From positions 1-64,000 of the forward strand of contig CANQMS010000005.1 in NCBI GenBank assembly GCA_947624995.1: a stretch of DNA of 64,000 nucleotides, given 5' to 3'. Source of the stretch: an uncultured Clostridia bacterium. Lineage in GTDB: Bacteria; Bacillota; Clostridia; Oscillospirales; CAG-272. Below are positions 28,128-37,839 of the stretch, one piece after another. Numbering within the stretch: the first letter of the stretch is position 1; the number at the start of each line of letters is the position of its first letter. The notes under the pieces are model-generated. The model saw only the letters and a program-made list of their open reading frames with translations. It ran no database searches and was not told the DNA's origin. Made by a program: the position numbers and the translations under genes.

Positions 28128-29087
28128 ATGAAATACAATTCACCGCTCGTTCCGCAGCGCGCGGACCCGTTCGTATACCGCCACACCGACGGCTGGTATT
28201 ATTTCACGGGCAGCGTCCCGTCCTACGACAGAATAGAGCTGCGCCGCTCGAAGACGATAAACGGGCTTTCGGCGGCGGAGCCGGTCGACGTATGGCACAA
28301 GCACAGCCACGGTCCGATGGGAGATCACATCTGGGCGCCGGAGCTGCACTATCTCGACGGCAAATTCTACATCTATTTCGGCGCCGGGGAGGCGGAGAAC
28401 AAGTGGGCGCTGCGCCCGTACGTGCTCGAGTGCGAGGGGCAGGACCCGATGAAGGACGGCTGGCGCGAGCTCGGTATGATGCAGCGCGCAAAAAATGACG
28501 AGGCGTCGTTCACGGGATTCTCGCTCGACGGGACCGTATTTGAGGCGGCGGGCGAGAGATATTACGTCTGGGCTGAAAAGGTCGGCTTCGGCAACGGGCT
28601 TCTGACCTCGAACCTCTATATCGCGAAGATGGCGACGCCGTGGAGCCTGTCGACGCCCGCAATGGAGCTGACGACGCCGGATTACGACTGGGAGCGCGTC
28701 GGCTTTTGGGTCGACGAGGGACCGGCGGCGCTCGTGCGCGGCGGGAAGATATACCTCACGTTCTCGTCGTCGGCGACGGGCGCGTGCTACTGCATGGGCA
28801 TGATGGAGGCGGACGAGGGAGCGGACCTGCTCGACCGCAATTCGTGGAAAAAGTCGCGGCATCCTGTCCTCGAAACGGACGCCGAGCTCGGAATTTTCGG
28901 TCCGGGGCACAACAGCTTCACGGTCGCCGAGGACGGGGAAACGGTGCTTTCGATATACCACGCCCGCCCGTACGAGAAGATCGTGGGCGATCCGCTCTAC
29001 GATCCGAACCGCCACGCGCACGTGATGGAGGTCGCGTTTGACGCGGGCGGCAGACCCGTATTCAGATTCCCGCGGGAGGAAAAGTAA
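28128..29087 (+). CDS. Glycoside hydrolase family 43-like protein
   Basis: RADPFVYRHTDGWYYFTGS, HIWAPELHYLDGKFYIYFGA, WVDEGPAALVRGGKIYLTFSSSATG, GPGHNSF: GH43 beta-propeller acidic motifs. Confidence 0.88.
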   Translation: MKYNSPLVPQRADPFVYRHTDGWYYFTGSVPSYDRIELRRSKTINGLSAAEPVDVWHKHSHGPMGDHIWAPELHYLDGKFYIYFGAGEAENKWALRPYVLECEGQDPMKDGWRELGMMQRAKNDEASFTGFSLDGTVFEAAGERYYVWAEKVGFGNGLLTSNLYIAKMATPWSLSTPAMELTTPDYDWERVGFWVDEGPAALVRGGKIYLTFSSSATGACYCMGMMEADEGADLLDRNSWKKSRHPVLETDAELGIFGPGHNSFTVAEDGETVLSIYHARPYEKIVGDPLYDPNRHAHVMEVAFDAGGRPVFRFPREEK

Positions 29088-29088
29088 C

Positions 29089-31488
29089 TTGCAGAGCTCC
29101 GATTTCCGCCGCAGATATATTGAGGTGCGCCGCGCGCTGTTCGACAAGTTCTATTCGGACTTAAACGAGCGGCAGCGCGAGGCGGTCACGTCGGTGAACG
29201 GACCTCTGCTCGTGCTCGCGGGCGCGGGCAGCGGAAAGACGACGGTGCTCGTGCGGCGGATTGTACATATTATCAAATACGGGGACGCATACGATTCGGA
29301 CTACGTCCCCGAAGACGCGGACGAGGCGGCGATCCTCCGCTACAGATACGCGCTTGAAACGATGGAACCGAAGGAGATCGGGGAGCTCGTGCTCCCCGAT
29401 TTCCGTGTCTCGCCGTGCCGCCCGTGGGAGATGCTCGCCATCACGTTCACGAACAAGGCGGCGGGCGAGATAAAATCGCGGCTCGCGTCGGCGCTCGAGG
29501 GGCAGGAGCAGTACGGGTCGGCGTCCGAGATATGGGCGGGGACGTTCCATTCCGTCTGTATGCGCATACTGCGCCGCTGGGGCGAGCTTGTCGGGTACAG
29601 ACCGGGCTTCACCGTCTACGACACGGACGACACGAAGCGGCTGATAGCGGACTGCATGCGCGACCTCAATATCGACGAAAAGACGCTGCCGATAAAGACC
29701 GTGATGAACACGATCTCGAAGGCGAAGGACAGGCTCATGACGGCGGAGCAGTTCGCGGACGTCATGGGCGGCGACTACCGCTCGGGGAAGATCGCAGAGA
29801 TATATAAGCTCTACGCCGAGAGGCTCAAATCGTCGAACGCGCTCGATTTTGACGACATCATAATGCAGACCGTGAAGCTGCTCACCGAGCACGAGGACGT
29901 GCGCGAGCATTACAACCGCCAGTTCCGGTACGTGTCCGTCGACGAGTATCAGGACACGAACCACGCACAGTTCAGGCTCACGTCCCTTTTGACGGGCGAG
30001 CACAACAATCTCATGGTCGTCGGCGACGACGACCAGAGCATATACAAGTTCCGCGGCGCGACGATTGAGAACATACTGACGTTCGACAGGGAATACAGCG
30101 ACGCAAAGGTCGTAAGGCTCGAGCAGAACTACCGCTCGACCGGCACGATACTCGACGCCGCAAACGCGCTGATCGCGAAAAACCGCCACCGACACGGCAA
30201 AACGCTGTGGTGCGCGGGAGAGCGCGGCGCGCCGATAGTGCTCTGCGAGCTGCCGACACAGAATGAAGAGGCGAAGTTTATCGCGGACACGGTCGAAAAG
30301 CTTGTCGCGACGGGAGAGGCGCAGTACCGCGATTTCGCGGTGCTATACCGCATGAACGCGCAGTCCGCGCCGATCGAGGCTGCGTTCGCGAAGGCGGGGA
30401 TGCCGTACCGTATGCTCGGCGGCATACGGTTCTACGAGCGGAAGGAAATACGCGACGCCGTCGCGTACCTCTCCGTCATCGCGAATCCGAACGACTCGGT
30501 CCGCCTCAAGCGCATCATAAACGAGCCGAAGCGAAAGATCGGAGCATCCGCCGTCGCGGCGGCGGAGGAGATCGCCGCGGTCGAGGGCTGCGGGATATAC
30601 GACGTGCTCACGCGCGCCGGGTCATATGTCGCGCTCGCGAGAGCGTCCGCGGCGATCGAGGGGTTTGTGAAGCTGATCGAGACGCTGCGGGAGTTCTCGG
30701 AAACGTCATCCGTCATGGAGCTGATCGAGCGGACGCTCGAGTTGTCCGGCTACCGCGAAATGCTCGTCGCCGGAGGCGAGGCGGAGCGCGACAGGCTCGA
30801 GAACCTCGAGCAGCTGATCTCAAACGCATACGAATACGAAAGCTCGAACGAGGATGCGACGCTCACAGGGTTCCTCGAAGATGTGGCGCTCGTCTCGGAC
30901 GTCGACAGATACGATGAGACGGCGGACGCCGCCGTCATGATGACGATACATTCGGCAAAGGGGCTCGAATTCCCGATAGTGTTTCTGCCGGGGATGGAGG
31001 AGGGCGTCTTCCCGGGAATGCAGTCCGCGGCGAGCGACGAGGAGCTCGAAGAGGAGAGGCGGCTCGCGTATGTCGCGGTCACGCGCGCGAAGAGGCGCAT
31101 ATATATGACGCGGACGCACAACAGGATGCTGTACGGTATGACGCGATACAATCCGCCGTCCCGCTTTATCGGCGAGATGCCGCCGGAGTGCATAGACGAC
31201 AGGACCGTGACGCCCGAATACGCGCGCCCGAGGACCACCGTCAAAAACGAGACGCCGACGCCGAGGTATAAGGACGGCGCCGGAGTGCGCGTCAGTATCA
31301 GGGAGACGCCGCCTCCGCCGTCGGAATTTTTTGCGCCGGGCACCGTCGTCCGCCACCGCACGTTCGGCAGGGGCGAGATCATCGCCGCCTCGAAGATGGG
31401 AGCGGACGTCATGTACGAGATCATCTTCGACGACGTCGGAACGAAAAAGCTCATGGCGTCCTATGCAAAGCTGACGCGCGAGGAGTAA
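29089..31488 (+). CDS. pcrA: UvrD/PcrA-family ATP-dependent DNA helicase
   Basis: LNERQREAV, LAGAGSGKTTVLVRRI, DEYQDTNHAQF, VVGDDDQSIYKFRGATIENILTF, TIHSAKGLEFPIVFLPGMEEG, RRLAYVAVTRAKRRIYMT. TTG start at 29089 likely; track start 29038 overlaps GH43. Confidence 0.94.
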   Translation: MQSSDFRRRYIEVRRALFDKFYSDLNERQREAVTSVNGPLLVLAGAGSGKTTVLVRRIVHIIKYGDAYDSDYVPEDADEAAILRYRYALETMEPKEIGELVLPDFRVSPCRPWEMLAITFTNKAAGEIKSRLASALEGQEQYGSASEIWAGTFHSVCMRILRRWGELVGYRPGFTVYDTDDTKRLIADCMRDLNIDEKTLPIKTVMNTISKAKDRLMTAEQFADVMGGDYRSGKIAEIYKLYAERLKSSNALDFDDIIMQTVKLLTEHEDVREHYNRQFRYVSVDEYQDTNHAQFRLTSLLTGEHNNLMVVGDDDQSIYKFRGATIENILTFDREYSDAKVVRLEQNYRSTGTILDAANALIAKNRHRHGKTLWCAGERGAPIVLCELPTQNEEAKFIADTVEKLVATGEAQYRDFAVLYRMNAQSAPIEAAFAKAGMPYRMLGGIRFYERKEIRDAVAYLSVIANPNDSVRLKRIINEPKRKIGASAVAAAEEIAAVEGCGIYDVLTRAGSYVALARASAAIEGFVKLIETLREFSETSSVMELIERTLELSGYREMLVAGGEAERDRLENLEQLISNAYEYESSNEDATLTGFLEDVALVSDVDRYDETADAAVMMTIHSAKGLEFPIVFLPGMEEGVFPGMQSAASDEELEEERRLAYVAVTRAKRRIYMTRTHNRMLYGMTRYNPPSRFIGEMPPECIDDRTVTPEYARPRTTVKNETPTPRYKDGAGVRVSIRETPPPPSEFFAPGTVVRHRTFGRGEIIAASKMGADVMYEIIFDDVGTKKLMASYAKLTREE

Positions 31489-31540
31489 GCGGAGATATCG
31501 CATCACGGCGCGCCGGTCGAGGGGAATATATAAAAAAGCA

Positions 31541-31570
31541 GGCGGACCGTTTTAAAAAAGCGGTCCGCCG
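31541..31570 (+). terminator. Probable terminator hairpin after pcrA
   Basis: ggcggaccg...cggtccgcc stem; weak T-run. Confidence 0.55.
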
Positions 31571-31596
31571 CTCTTTGCGGATGCGAAAAAGAATAC

Positions 31597-31625
31597 TTGA
31601 CAAACAAATGTGCATAATATATAAT
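31597..31625 (+). promoter_or_regulatory. Putative promoter TTGACA-17-TATAAT
   Basis: Exact consensus hexamers upstream of AAA ATPase gene. Confidence 0.75.
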
Positions 31626-31675
31626 TATTACGAGAAAAGGTGTATAGATACCAAATTTCGAAATAGGAAAGCGCC

Positions 31676-32929
31676 ATGGAGATCAAAAGAGACATATATC
31701 TGGAGCGGCTCAAAAGGCGGGAAAAGAACGGGCTTATCAAGATCGTGACAGGGGTCAGGCGATGCGGAAAATCATACCTTTTGTTCAATTTGTTTCATGA
31801 CTGTCTTTTGGATAAGGGCGTTCGCCCCGACCATATTATCGAGATTGCCCTTGATGACAGGAGCAATAAGGAGCTGCGCGATCCCGACAACATGCTCGGA
31901 TACGTTAAAGAGCGGATCGTTGACCGCGACACCTATTATATTATCCTTGACGAAGTGCAGATGATGAATGAATTTGAGGACGTGCTCAACAGTTTTCTGC
32001 ATATACGGAATGCCGATGTATACGTTACCGGGAGCAACTCGAAATTTTTGTCCTCGGACGTTATCACGGAATTCCGCGGGCGCGGAGACGAGATACGCAT
32101 TTATCCCCTGTCATTCGGGGAGTTCTGCTCCGCGCACGAAGGCAGCGCGGAGGAGGCGTGGGACGATTACTTCACCTACGGAGGTCTGCCGCTCATCCTG
32201 TCGCTGAGGACAGCGGAAGAAAAGGCGGAATATCTGACATCGCTTTTTCAAAAAGTGTATATCAGCGATATCGTTGACCGGCACAAGGTGCGCAACAGGG
32301 AAGAACTGGATGAGCTTGTGGACATCCTTGCCTCCGCCGTGGGCTCGCAGACCAGCTCGCTTAAGCTGGCGAACACTTTTAAAACCGTTAAGAAAAAGAC
32401 GATCAGCGACAAGACACTGATGAGGTATATGGATTATCTGACGGACGCATTTCTCGTGAGCCGTGCGGTCAGATATGATATCAAAGGGAAAAGGTATATC
32501 GGCTCTCCTGCAAAATATTATTTTGAGGATGTGGGGCTGCGCAATGCAAGACTGAACTTCCGACAGATGGAGGAGAACCACATCATGGAGAACATCATCT
32601 ACAATGAGCTGCGGTTCCGCGGTTTCCGTGTGGACGTAGGGCTTGTGGAGCAGTTCGGCAGGAACGGCGAGCACAAGACCGCAAAAAAACAGCTCGAGGT
32701 GGATTTTGTAGCCACAAAAGGAAGCGAAAAGTTTTATCTTCAGTCTGCGTTTGCTATGCCTACGCCGGAAAAGCGGGAGCAGGAGGAGCGCCCTCTGAAC
32801 GCGATTGGCGATTCGTTTAAAAAAATCATCATCGTTCGGGACGATATCAAGGCGCGCAGAGATGACATGGGCATCGTTACCATGGGGATCAAGAATTTTC
32901 TGCTCGATGAGAACAGCCTTTATCTCTGA
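31676..32929 (+). CDS. AAA-family ATPase with DUF4143-like C-terminal domain
   Basis: KIVTGVRRCGKSYLLFNLF (Walker A variant), YYIILDEVQMMNEFEDVLNSF, VYVTGSNSKFLSSDV, C-terminal 'VDFVATKGSEKFYLQSAF' nuclease-like strand. Confidence 0.88.
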   Translation: MEIKRDIYLERLKRREKNGLIKIVTGVRRCGKSYLLFNLFHDCLLDKGVRPDHIIEIALDDRSNKELRDPDNMLGYVKERIVDRDTYYIILDEVQMMNEFEDVLNSFLHIRNADVYVTGSNSKFLSSDVITEFRGRGDEIRIYPLSFGEFCSAHEGSAEEAWDDYFTYGGLPLILSLRTAEEKAEYLTSLFQKVYISDIVDRHKVRNREELDELVDILASAVGSQTSSLKLANTFKTVKKKTISDKTLMRYMDYLTDAFLVSRAVRYDIKGKRYIGSPAKYYFEDVGLRNARLNFRQMEENHIMENIIYNELRFRGFRVDVGLVEQFGRNGEHKTAKKQLEVDFVATKGSEKFYLQSAFAMPTPEKREQEERPLNAIGDSFKKIIIVRDDIKARRDDMGIVTMGIKNFLLDENSLYL

Positions 32930-32949
32930 GGTGAAAGCGAAATAAACCG

Positions 32950-32983
32950 AAACAGGGCTGTGCCGGTCGGCACAGCCCTGTTT
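32950..32983. terminator. Bidirectional terminator hairpin
   Basis: aaacagggctgtgcc-ggtc-ggcacagccctgttt perfect 15-bp stem between convergent genes. Confidence 0.85.
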
Positions 32984-33003
32984 GTAAGCGGATCAATATC
33001 TGA

Positions 33004-33918
33004 TCATTCCTGCTTATTATCGCTATCGCTTTCACTTTCTCCATCGCTTTCGCCTTCGCCCGGCTGTGGCTCGCCGTCTTCGCCCGTGCCCTCGACGCGG
33101 GGGATGAAGCGCGTTGCGAATCTGCCCTTGCCGCGGCTCTTGACGTAGAAGTAGCCGATGAACGAGAAGACGACAGCGCCGATGAAGTTGACGAACAGGT
33201 CCTTCATCGTGTCGAGGATGCCGACGTCTATGTAACCGCCGACGCCGAGCGGGATCTCTTTACCGCCCGCGACGACGATAGTGTCGGTTATGTCCCTGAT
33301 CACCACAGGCGTGTTGCCGCCGGTCGGGTCGAGGAGAACGGTCGAAAGGTTCGTGACAACGGCGTCCTTCTGCATATCGGTGAGGAACAGCATATCCATG
33401 CCGCATTCAAAGAATTCCCACAGAACCCCTATCGTCATCGAGAAGCAGAACGCGGCGACCGCCATATAAAACGGCGAGAGCGACAGCGAGAAGCGGCGGT
33501 CGCGGTTGAGGATATCGACGAGCGAAAATCCGATCGCGGCACAGAGAAAGCCGTTCAGCGTGTGCAGCATCGTGTCCCACCCGAGAAACGCGGTGTAGAA
33601 CGAACGTATCTCGCCGAGTATTTCGGCGGCGTATATGAACAGAAGGATTATGATCTGAAGCGTGTTCGGCAGAGAGATCGAGAGCTTCCGCTCGAGCACC
33701 GTCGGCAGAAGAAACAGTATCAGCGTGAGGACGCAGAGCGCGACGTTTTCATAGTTCCCGTTGAATATCTGCGCTATCATAACGAGGATAACGGAGATGC
33801 GCAGGACAAAATACACGACCGAGACGGCGGGCTTTTTCTTGATCTCGGCTTTTATGCCGCGTATGCTTTCGCGCAGCGTCTTTTTTTCTCTCTTCTGTTT
33901 TTGCTGCTTTTGTTTCAT
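33004..33918 (-). CDS. Conserved multi-pass membrane protein with acidic/serine C-terminal tail
   Basis: Several TM helices, GWDTMLHTLNGFLCAAIGFSLVDILN and IGVLWEFFECGMD segments. Confidence 0.75.
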   Translation of the reverse strand: MKQKQQKQKREKKTLRESIRGIKAEIKKKPAVSVVYFVLRISVILVMIAQIFNGNYENVALCVLTLILFLLPTVLERKLSISLPNTLQIIILLFIYAAEILGEIRSFYTAFLGWDTMLHTLNGFLCAAIGFSLVDILNRDRRFSLSLSPFYMAVAAFCFSMTIGVLWEFFECGMDMLFLTDMQKDAVVTNLSTVLLDPTGGNTPVVIRDITDTIVVAGGKEIPLGVGGYIDVGILDTMKDLFVNFIGAVVFSFIGYFYVKSRGKGRFATRFIPRVEGTGEDGEPQPGEGESDGESESDSDNKQE

Positions 33919-33987
33919 TTTTTTGCCCCTTTTTTCCTTTTTATTTGTGCCGCCCCCGTGGGAGGTCCCGCGGGGGCGGTGTCTTTT

Positions 33988-34842
33988 TTATTCCTGCTCG
34001 TGCTTTTTTGCCTCGAGCCTGCCGATATAGAAGTCGAGCAGCCTGCGGTTCGTATACTCATGCTCACGGACGGTACCCGCGAGGGCCTGAACGGCATCCG
34101 ACATGTTGTCATCTGCGGATGCGGAATTCTGCACGTACTCGCGGACGGCTCTCTCCATCGCGGCAAAGTGCGCGGTGTCGCGCCCGATCTCCTCGATGCG
34201 GCGCAGGTAATACGCTTCCGTCCCGACCGTCTCCGAATCGGTTTTTGCGGTACTCTCCGCCTCGCGCTCCGCGAGCTTTTCGGACACGCGCGCTTTTACG
34301 TGCTCGGCGTACCTGCCGATCTCGGCGCCTGTCCTTACCGCTATCGACTTCGCCTCTTCCGTCATGCGCCCGAGCGATTCGCGAAGCTCGGACACACGCT
34401 TGTGCATTCTCGCCATGTCCTCTTCGGACAGGCGGATAAAGTGCGTGCGTGGTTCGACCTCGCCCTCCGCCTCTGATTCGGCGGCTGCTTTTTCTTCGGC
34501 GTCACAAACGCTCTCGCACGCCTCCGGATCTTCCGCGTCGTCGATTTTCGAAACGAGCTCATCTATCGTGTCCGCAGCGGATTTGCAGACGCTGTCGAGC
34601 TTTTCTCTCGCTTCGCGCAGCATGGATTCGATCCGCTCGCGAAGCTCGTCACTGCTGTATGTGCTCATAATTTTGTCCTCCTCTGACATTTCCGTGTCGG
34701 GAGAACGCGAAAGAATGATCGCGGGCTCCGGGCCTATGCAATAGCGCGCTCTCCCGTTTTTCACAAGACCCGCCGCTCTTTTCGGGTAGGTCTTACCGAT
34801 GATCATGCCTTCGCTGTCGAGCACGGTCACGTTTTTTGTCAT
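33988..34842 (-). CDS. Hypothetical protein with short N-terminal 'TYPKRAAGLVKNGRARY' motif and coiled-coil body
   Basis: 284-aa ORF with own consensus promoter; acidic/coiled-coil composition. Confidence 0.72.
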   Translation of the reverse strand: MTKNVTVLDSEGMIIGKTYPKRAAGLVKNGRARYCIGPEPAIILSRSPDTEMSEEDKIMSTYSSDELRERIESMLREAREKLDSVCKSAADTIDELVSKIDDAEDPEACESVCDAEEKAAAESEAEGEVEPRTHFIRLSEEDMARMHKRVSELRESLGRMTEEAKSIAVRTGAEIGRYAEHVKARVSEKLAEREAESTAKTDSETVGTEAYYLRRIEEIGRDTAHFAAMERAVREYVQNSASADDNMSDAVQALAGTVREHEYTNRRLLDFYIGRLEAKKHEQE

Positions 34843-34935
34843 GGGTGTCTCCCCCTGCCGTCTCTTCGGCGATTATGAAATTTTTGCACGGCGCGTTTTT
34901 TTGTTATGGGTTCACTCCCCGTCCGTACATATACT

Positions 34936-34964
34936 ATTATAGACCGGGGCGGGGTATTTGTCAA
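34936..34964 (-). promoter_or_regulatory. Consensus promoter TTGACA-17-TATAAT
   Basis: Exact consensus on minus strand upstream of 33988..34842. Confidence 0.85.
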
Positions 34965-35236
34965 GAGCCGCCGCGCAGGTACAGGTCGAAAATGAGACCT
35001 CCGCCTACGGCGAGCGGAACGGAGACAAGCGCTGCGCGCGCCATCGCGGGCGCGTACCGCACGGCGAGAAAATAGTCGCACGCACCCCGGCGCGCCGCGA
35101 CGAGCAGCAGCGCCGCGGCAGTGAGCCATGCCGCCGCCGCGGTAAGAAAGAAAACGGTAAAAAAGAGCGCCTCGCGCCGCATTTCGACACGCTTATGAAG
35201 TGTGATATGTAATAATGAATATAAACGCCTGAGCAA
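34961..35236 (-). CDS. Small hypothetical membrane protein
   Basis: 91-aa ORF with two hydrophobic segments; no clear homology by eye. Confidence 0.4.
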   Translation of the reverse strand: MLRRLYSLLHITLHKRVEMRREALFFTVFFLTAAAAWLTAAALLLVAARRGACDYFLAVRYAPAMARAALVSVPLAVGGGLIFDLYLRGGS

Positions 35237-35666
35237 CCGATATTTACCTCTCGATCATAAATTCCGACCTTGTATTTTATTATATAATACGGCCAAAAGC
35301 AAATCAAGATTATATATATTCCTTAAAAGTGTAAATAATTAAAATTTAGTTAAAATATATAAAACTATCAAAAAAATACATTAGTGGCGCGATCTTACGG
35401 CGCGGGCAGACGACATAAAAACCCATAATAAAACGAAAAAATAATGTTTATAATGCGCAAATACTAAATAAAAATACCGAATAAAAGTCAAAAAATGCAT
35501 AAAAATCGGCGCTGCTCTCTCTGCGGGCGAAATCCGCGTCAGTTTTTAATTTTTGCTCGGCGCGGCAAGGTGGTATTATTTTATCGGTGGATATAAAACG
35601 GGCAAAACGGACGGGACCGGTCCCTGTTGTCCGGACAAAACAAATGAACCGAAGGAGGAACGGAAA

Positions 35667-35972
35667 ATGACGGTCAGATATGAGACGGCGCTGCGCGGAT
35701 GCGTCCGGCGCACGGCGCTGGCGAGCGCGGGCGGACTTTACATGTCGTACATACTCGCGGAGGAGGAGACAGACGGCGGGCACACCTACTCGGTTTTTGC
35801 CGCCGCGTGCGGCGAGGGCGGCGAGTCCGACTGCGCGACCTTGCGCGGTCTGACGGACTCATACGAGGCGGCGAGCGATTTTTTCCGCCTGATATCGGAC
35901 GGCGCCGTGACGCCGTGTACGCTGTCGGCGGTCGCCGAGGATTTTGCCGCGTCGTTCAAAAGGGAAGAATGA
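35667..35972 (+). CDS. Conserved hypothetical protein (DUF6514-like)
   Basis: ATG at 35667 with GGAGG upstream; 'YMSYILAEEETDGGHTYSVFAAACGEG..A..RGLTDSYEAASDFFRLISDGAVTPCTL'. Confidence 0.65.
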   Translation: MTVRYETALRGCVRRTALASAGGLYMSYILAEEETDGGHTYSVFAAACGEGGESDCATLRGLTDSYEAASDFFRLISDGAVTPCTLSAVAEDFAASFKREE

Positions 35973-35983
35973 GGCAGAAAAAA

Positions 35984-36043
35984 GGGACTTTCCGCGGGGA
36001 AACACCGCCTTTTCGGAGGCGCGGTCCCCGCGGTCCTTTTTTT
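35984..36043 (+). terminator. Rho-independent terminator
   Basis: Bipartite stem ccgcgggg...ccccgcgg with inner accgcctttt/cggaggcgcggt and ttttttt tail. Confidence 0.75.
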
Positions 36044-36107
36044 GCGCGGCAAGCGGGTATTTTTGTGATTCCGCCGTATTATTTTTATGGTTTTTATGTG
36101 AATTCTG

Positions 36108-36136
36108 TTGATGAAACCTTGCTTTTGTGGTAAAAT
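36108..36136 (+). promoter_or_regulatory. Putative promoter TTGATG-17-TAAAAT (extended TGg)
   Basis: Read directly; upstream of tilS. Confidence 0.65.
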
Positions 36137-36286
36137 ACCTTTATACTTGATACCGCACGGAAATATGGCGGCATAAAGTACGCATATAATATTGCAGTAT
36201 GTAAACGAACAGTCGTGCGGCGCGGCGCGGGGAGCGCTGCGGCGCGTGTACGGCAGCTTCGGGCATGCGCCCGGCTCAGATGAGGT

Positions 36287-37828
36287 ATGGATAAAAGAAG
36301 CATCACCCGGATGGTAGAGCACAAGATCGAACAGGCGATCATAGATTTCGGGATGACGAATAAGCTTGACGGGGTGCTGATCGGATATTCCGGCGGCGCC
36401 GACTCGGGCGCGCTGCTCTCATACATGCACAAATACGCCGGTGTACACGGCATCCGCATTGCGGCGGCGCACGTGAACCACTGCATCCGCGGAGCGGAGG
36501 CGGACAGGGACGAGCAGTTCTGCCGCGACGTCTGCGAAAATCTCGGTATAGAGCTCTTTGTCGAGAGGGTCGATGTCCCGGCGCTCGCGGCGAGCGAGGG
36601 GAAGGGACTCGAGGAGATGGGGCGCCGCGTCCGGTACCGCACGTTCCGCGGCATCATAGACTCGCACCCCGAGCTGCACTCCGTCGCCCTCGCCCATCAC
36701 GCCGAGGACAACATGGAGACCGTGATCTTCAACATGTGCCGCGGGACAGGGATCCGCGGGCTGTCGGGGATCCCCCCGGTGCGCGGTGAGCGTGTCATCC
36801 GCCCGCTCATATACTGCACGAAGAGCGAGATCATCGGGTACTGCATTGCGAACGATATCCCCTACGTCACGGACACGACGAACGGCGACATCGACTACAC
36901 GCGCAACTACATCCGCGCCGAAATCCTCCCGCGGCTGACGCGCATCAACCCGTCCCCCGAGATCGCGATCTCCCAGCTCTGCACGCTTTTGCGCAACGAT
37001 GACGTCTACATACAGCGGCGGGCGAGCGAGTTCCTTGCCGAGCACGGCATCGAGAGCTCATGCTGCCGCAGCCTGATCTCGCAGCAGGAGCCCGCGCTGC
37101 TCTCGCGCATCGTAAGATATATGTACGACCGCGCGGCTGAGCGCCTTTACGGGCGCGGCAGACCGTATATGACGCTCGATTTCGAGCACGTCCGCGCTGT
37201 GACGCGCATTATAACGGTCGGCAGCGCTCACTCGCGCATATCGCTGCCCGGCAGGATCTGCGCCGTCGTCGAGGGAGACGAATTTCTGTTCCTCGGCGAG
37301 GATGAGTACGACCGGAAATATAAATACTGCCCGGAATTCCGGATAAGAATGGATGACGGAGAGCACGTCATTTCCGAGCTCGACGCCGTTATCGCGATAA
37401 CGCGGGAGCCGGACATCGACCGCGAGTTCTCCATGAGGAGCATGTTCCCGTCATTTGAGCACATCGCGCTCCGTGCGGACGCCGTCACCGGGGAGCTTTA
37501 CATAAAAAACCGCGAGGCGGGCGACAAGATAAGCCTCTGCGGGATGACGAAGTTGACGAAGAAGCTGTACTGCGACAAAAAGGTACCGCTCGGACTGCGC
37601 AGCGTGCTGCCCGTCTTCTGCGACGGCGGCGGGATCATCTGCATCCCGGGCGTTGCCGTCAGGGACGGCGCCGCCGCGAAGGACGGCGAGGACGCCATCC
37701 ATATTTACTACGCACATATGACGAAGGCGAATGAGGCAAACGAAGCAAACGGGGCAAACGGGGCAAACGAGGCAAACGGTGACAATGGCGCAAACGCGGT
37801 CAGCAGCTCCGCGAGCCGAAACAATTGA
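36287..37828 (+). CDS. tilS: tRNA(Ile)-lysidine synthetase
   Basis: [19 protein letters not shown] (PP-loop), [54 protein letters not shown]. Confidence 0.95.
   Translation: MDKRSITRMVEHKIEQAIIDFGMTNKLDGVLIGYSGGADSGALLSYMHKYAGVHGIRIAAAHVNHCIRGAEADRDEQFCRDVCENLGIELFVERVDVPALAASEGKGLEEMGRRVRYRTFRGIIDSHPELHSVALAHHAEDNMETVIFNMCRGTGIRGLSGIPPVRGERVIRPLIYCTKSEIIGYCIANDIPYVTDTTNGDIDYTRNYIRAEILPRLTRINPSPEIAISQLCTLLRNDDVYIQRRASEFLAEHGIESSCCRSLISQQEPALLSRIVRYMYDRAAERLYGRGRPYMTLDFEHVRAVTRIITVGSAHSRISLPGRICAVVEGDEFLFLGEDEYDRKYKYCPEFRIRMDDGEHVISELDAVIAITREPDIDREFSMRSMFPSFEHIALRADAVTGELYIKNREAGDKISLCGMTKLTKKLYCDKKVPLGLRSVLPVFCDGGGIICIPGVAVRDGAAAKDGEDAIHIYYAHMTKANEANEANGANGANEANGDNGANAVSSSASRNN
37728..37797 (+). 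repeat. In-frame 9-nt-type repeat at 3' end of tilS
   Basis: (gcaaacggg/gag)n encoding AN(E/G) repeats: [23 protein letters not shown]. Confidence 0.8.
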
Positions 37829-37839
37829 AAGGAGCACAT

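Noticed and set aside
31676-32929. Toxin-antitoxin or defence island around the AAA ATPase
   Set aside because: No partner gene, nuclease, methyltransferase or other defence gene is adjacent; it is a single isolated gene.
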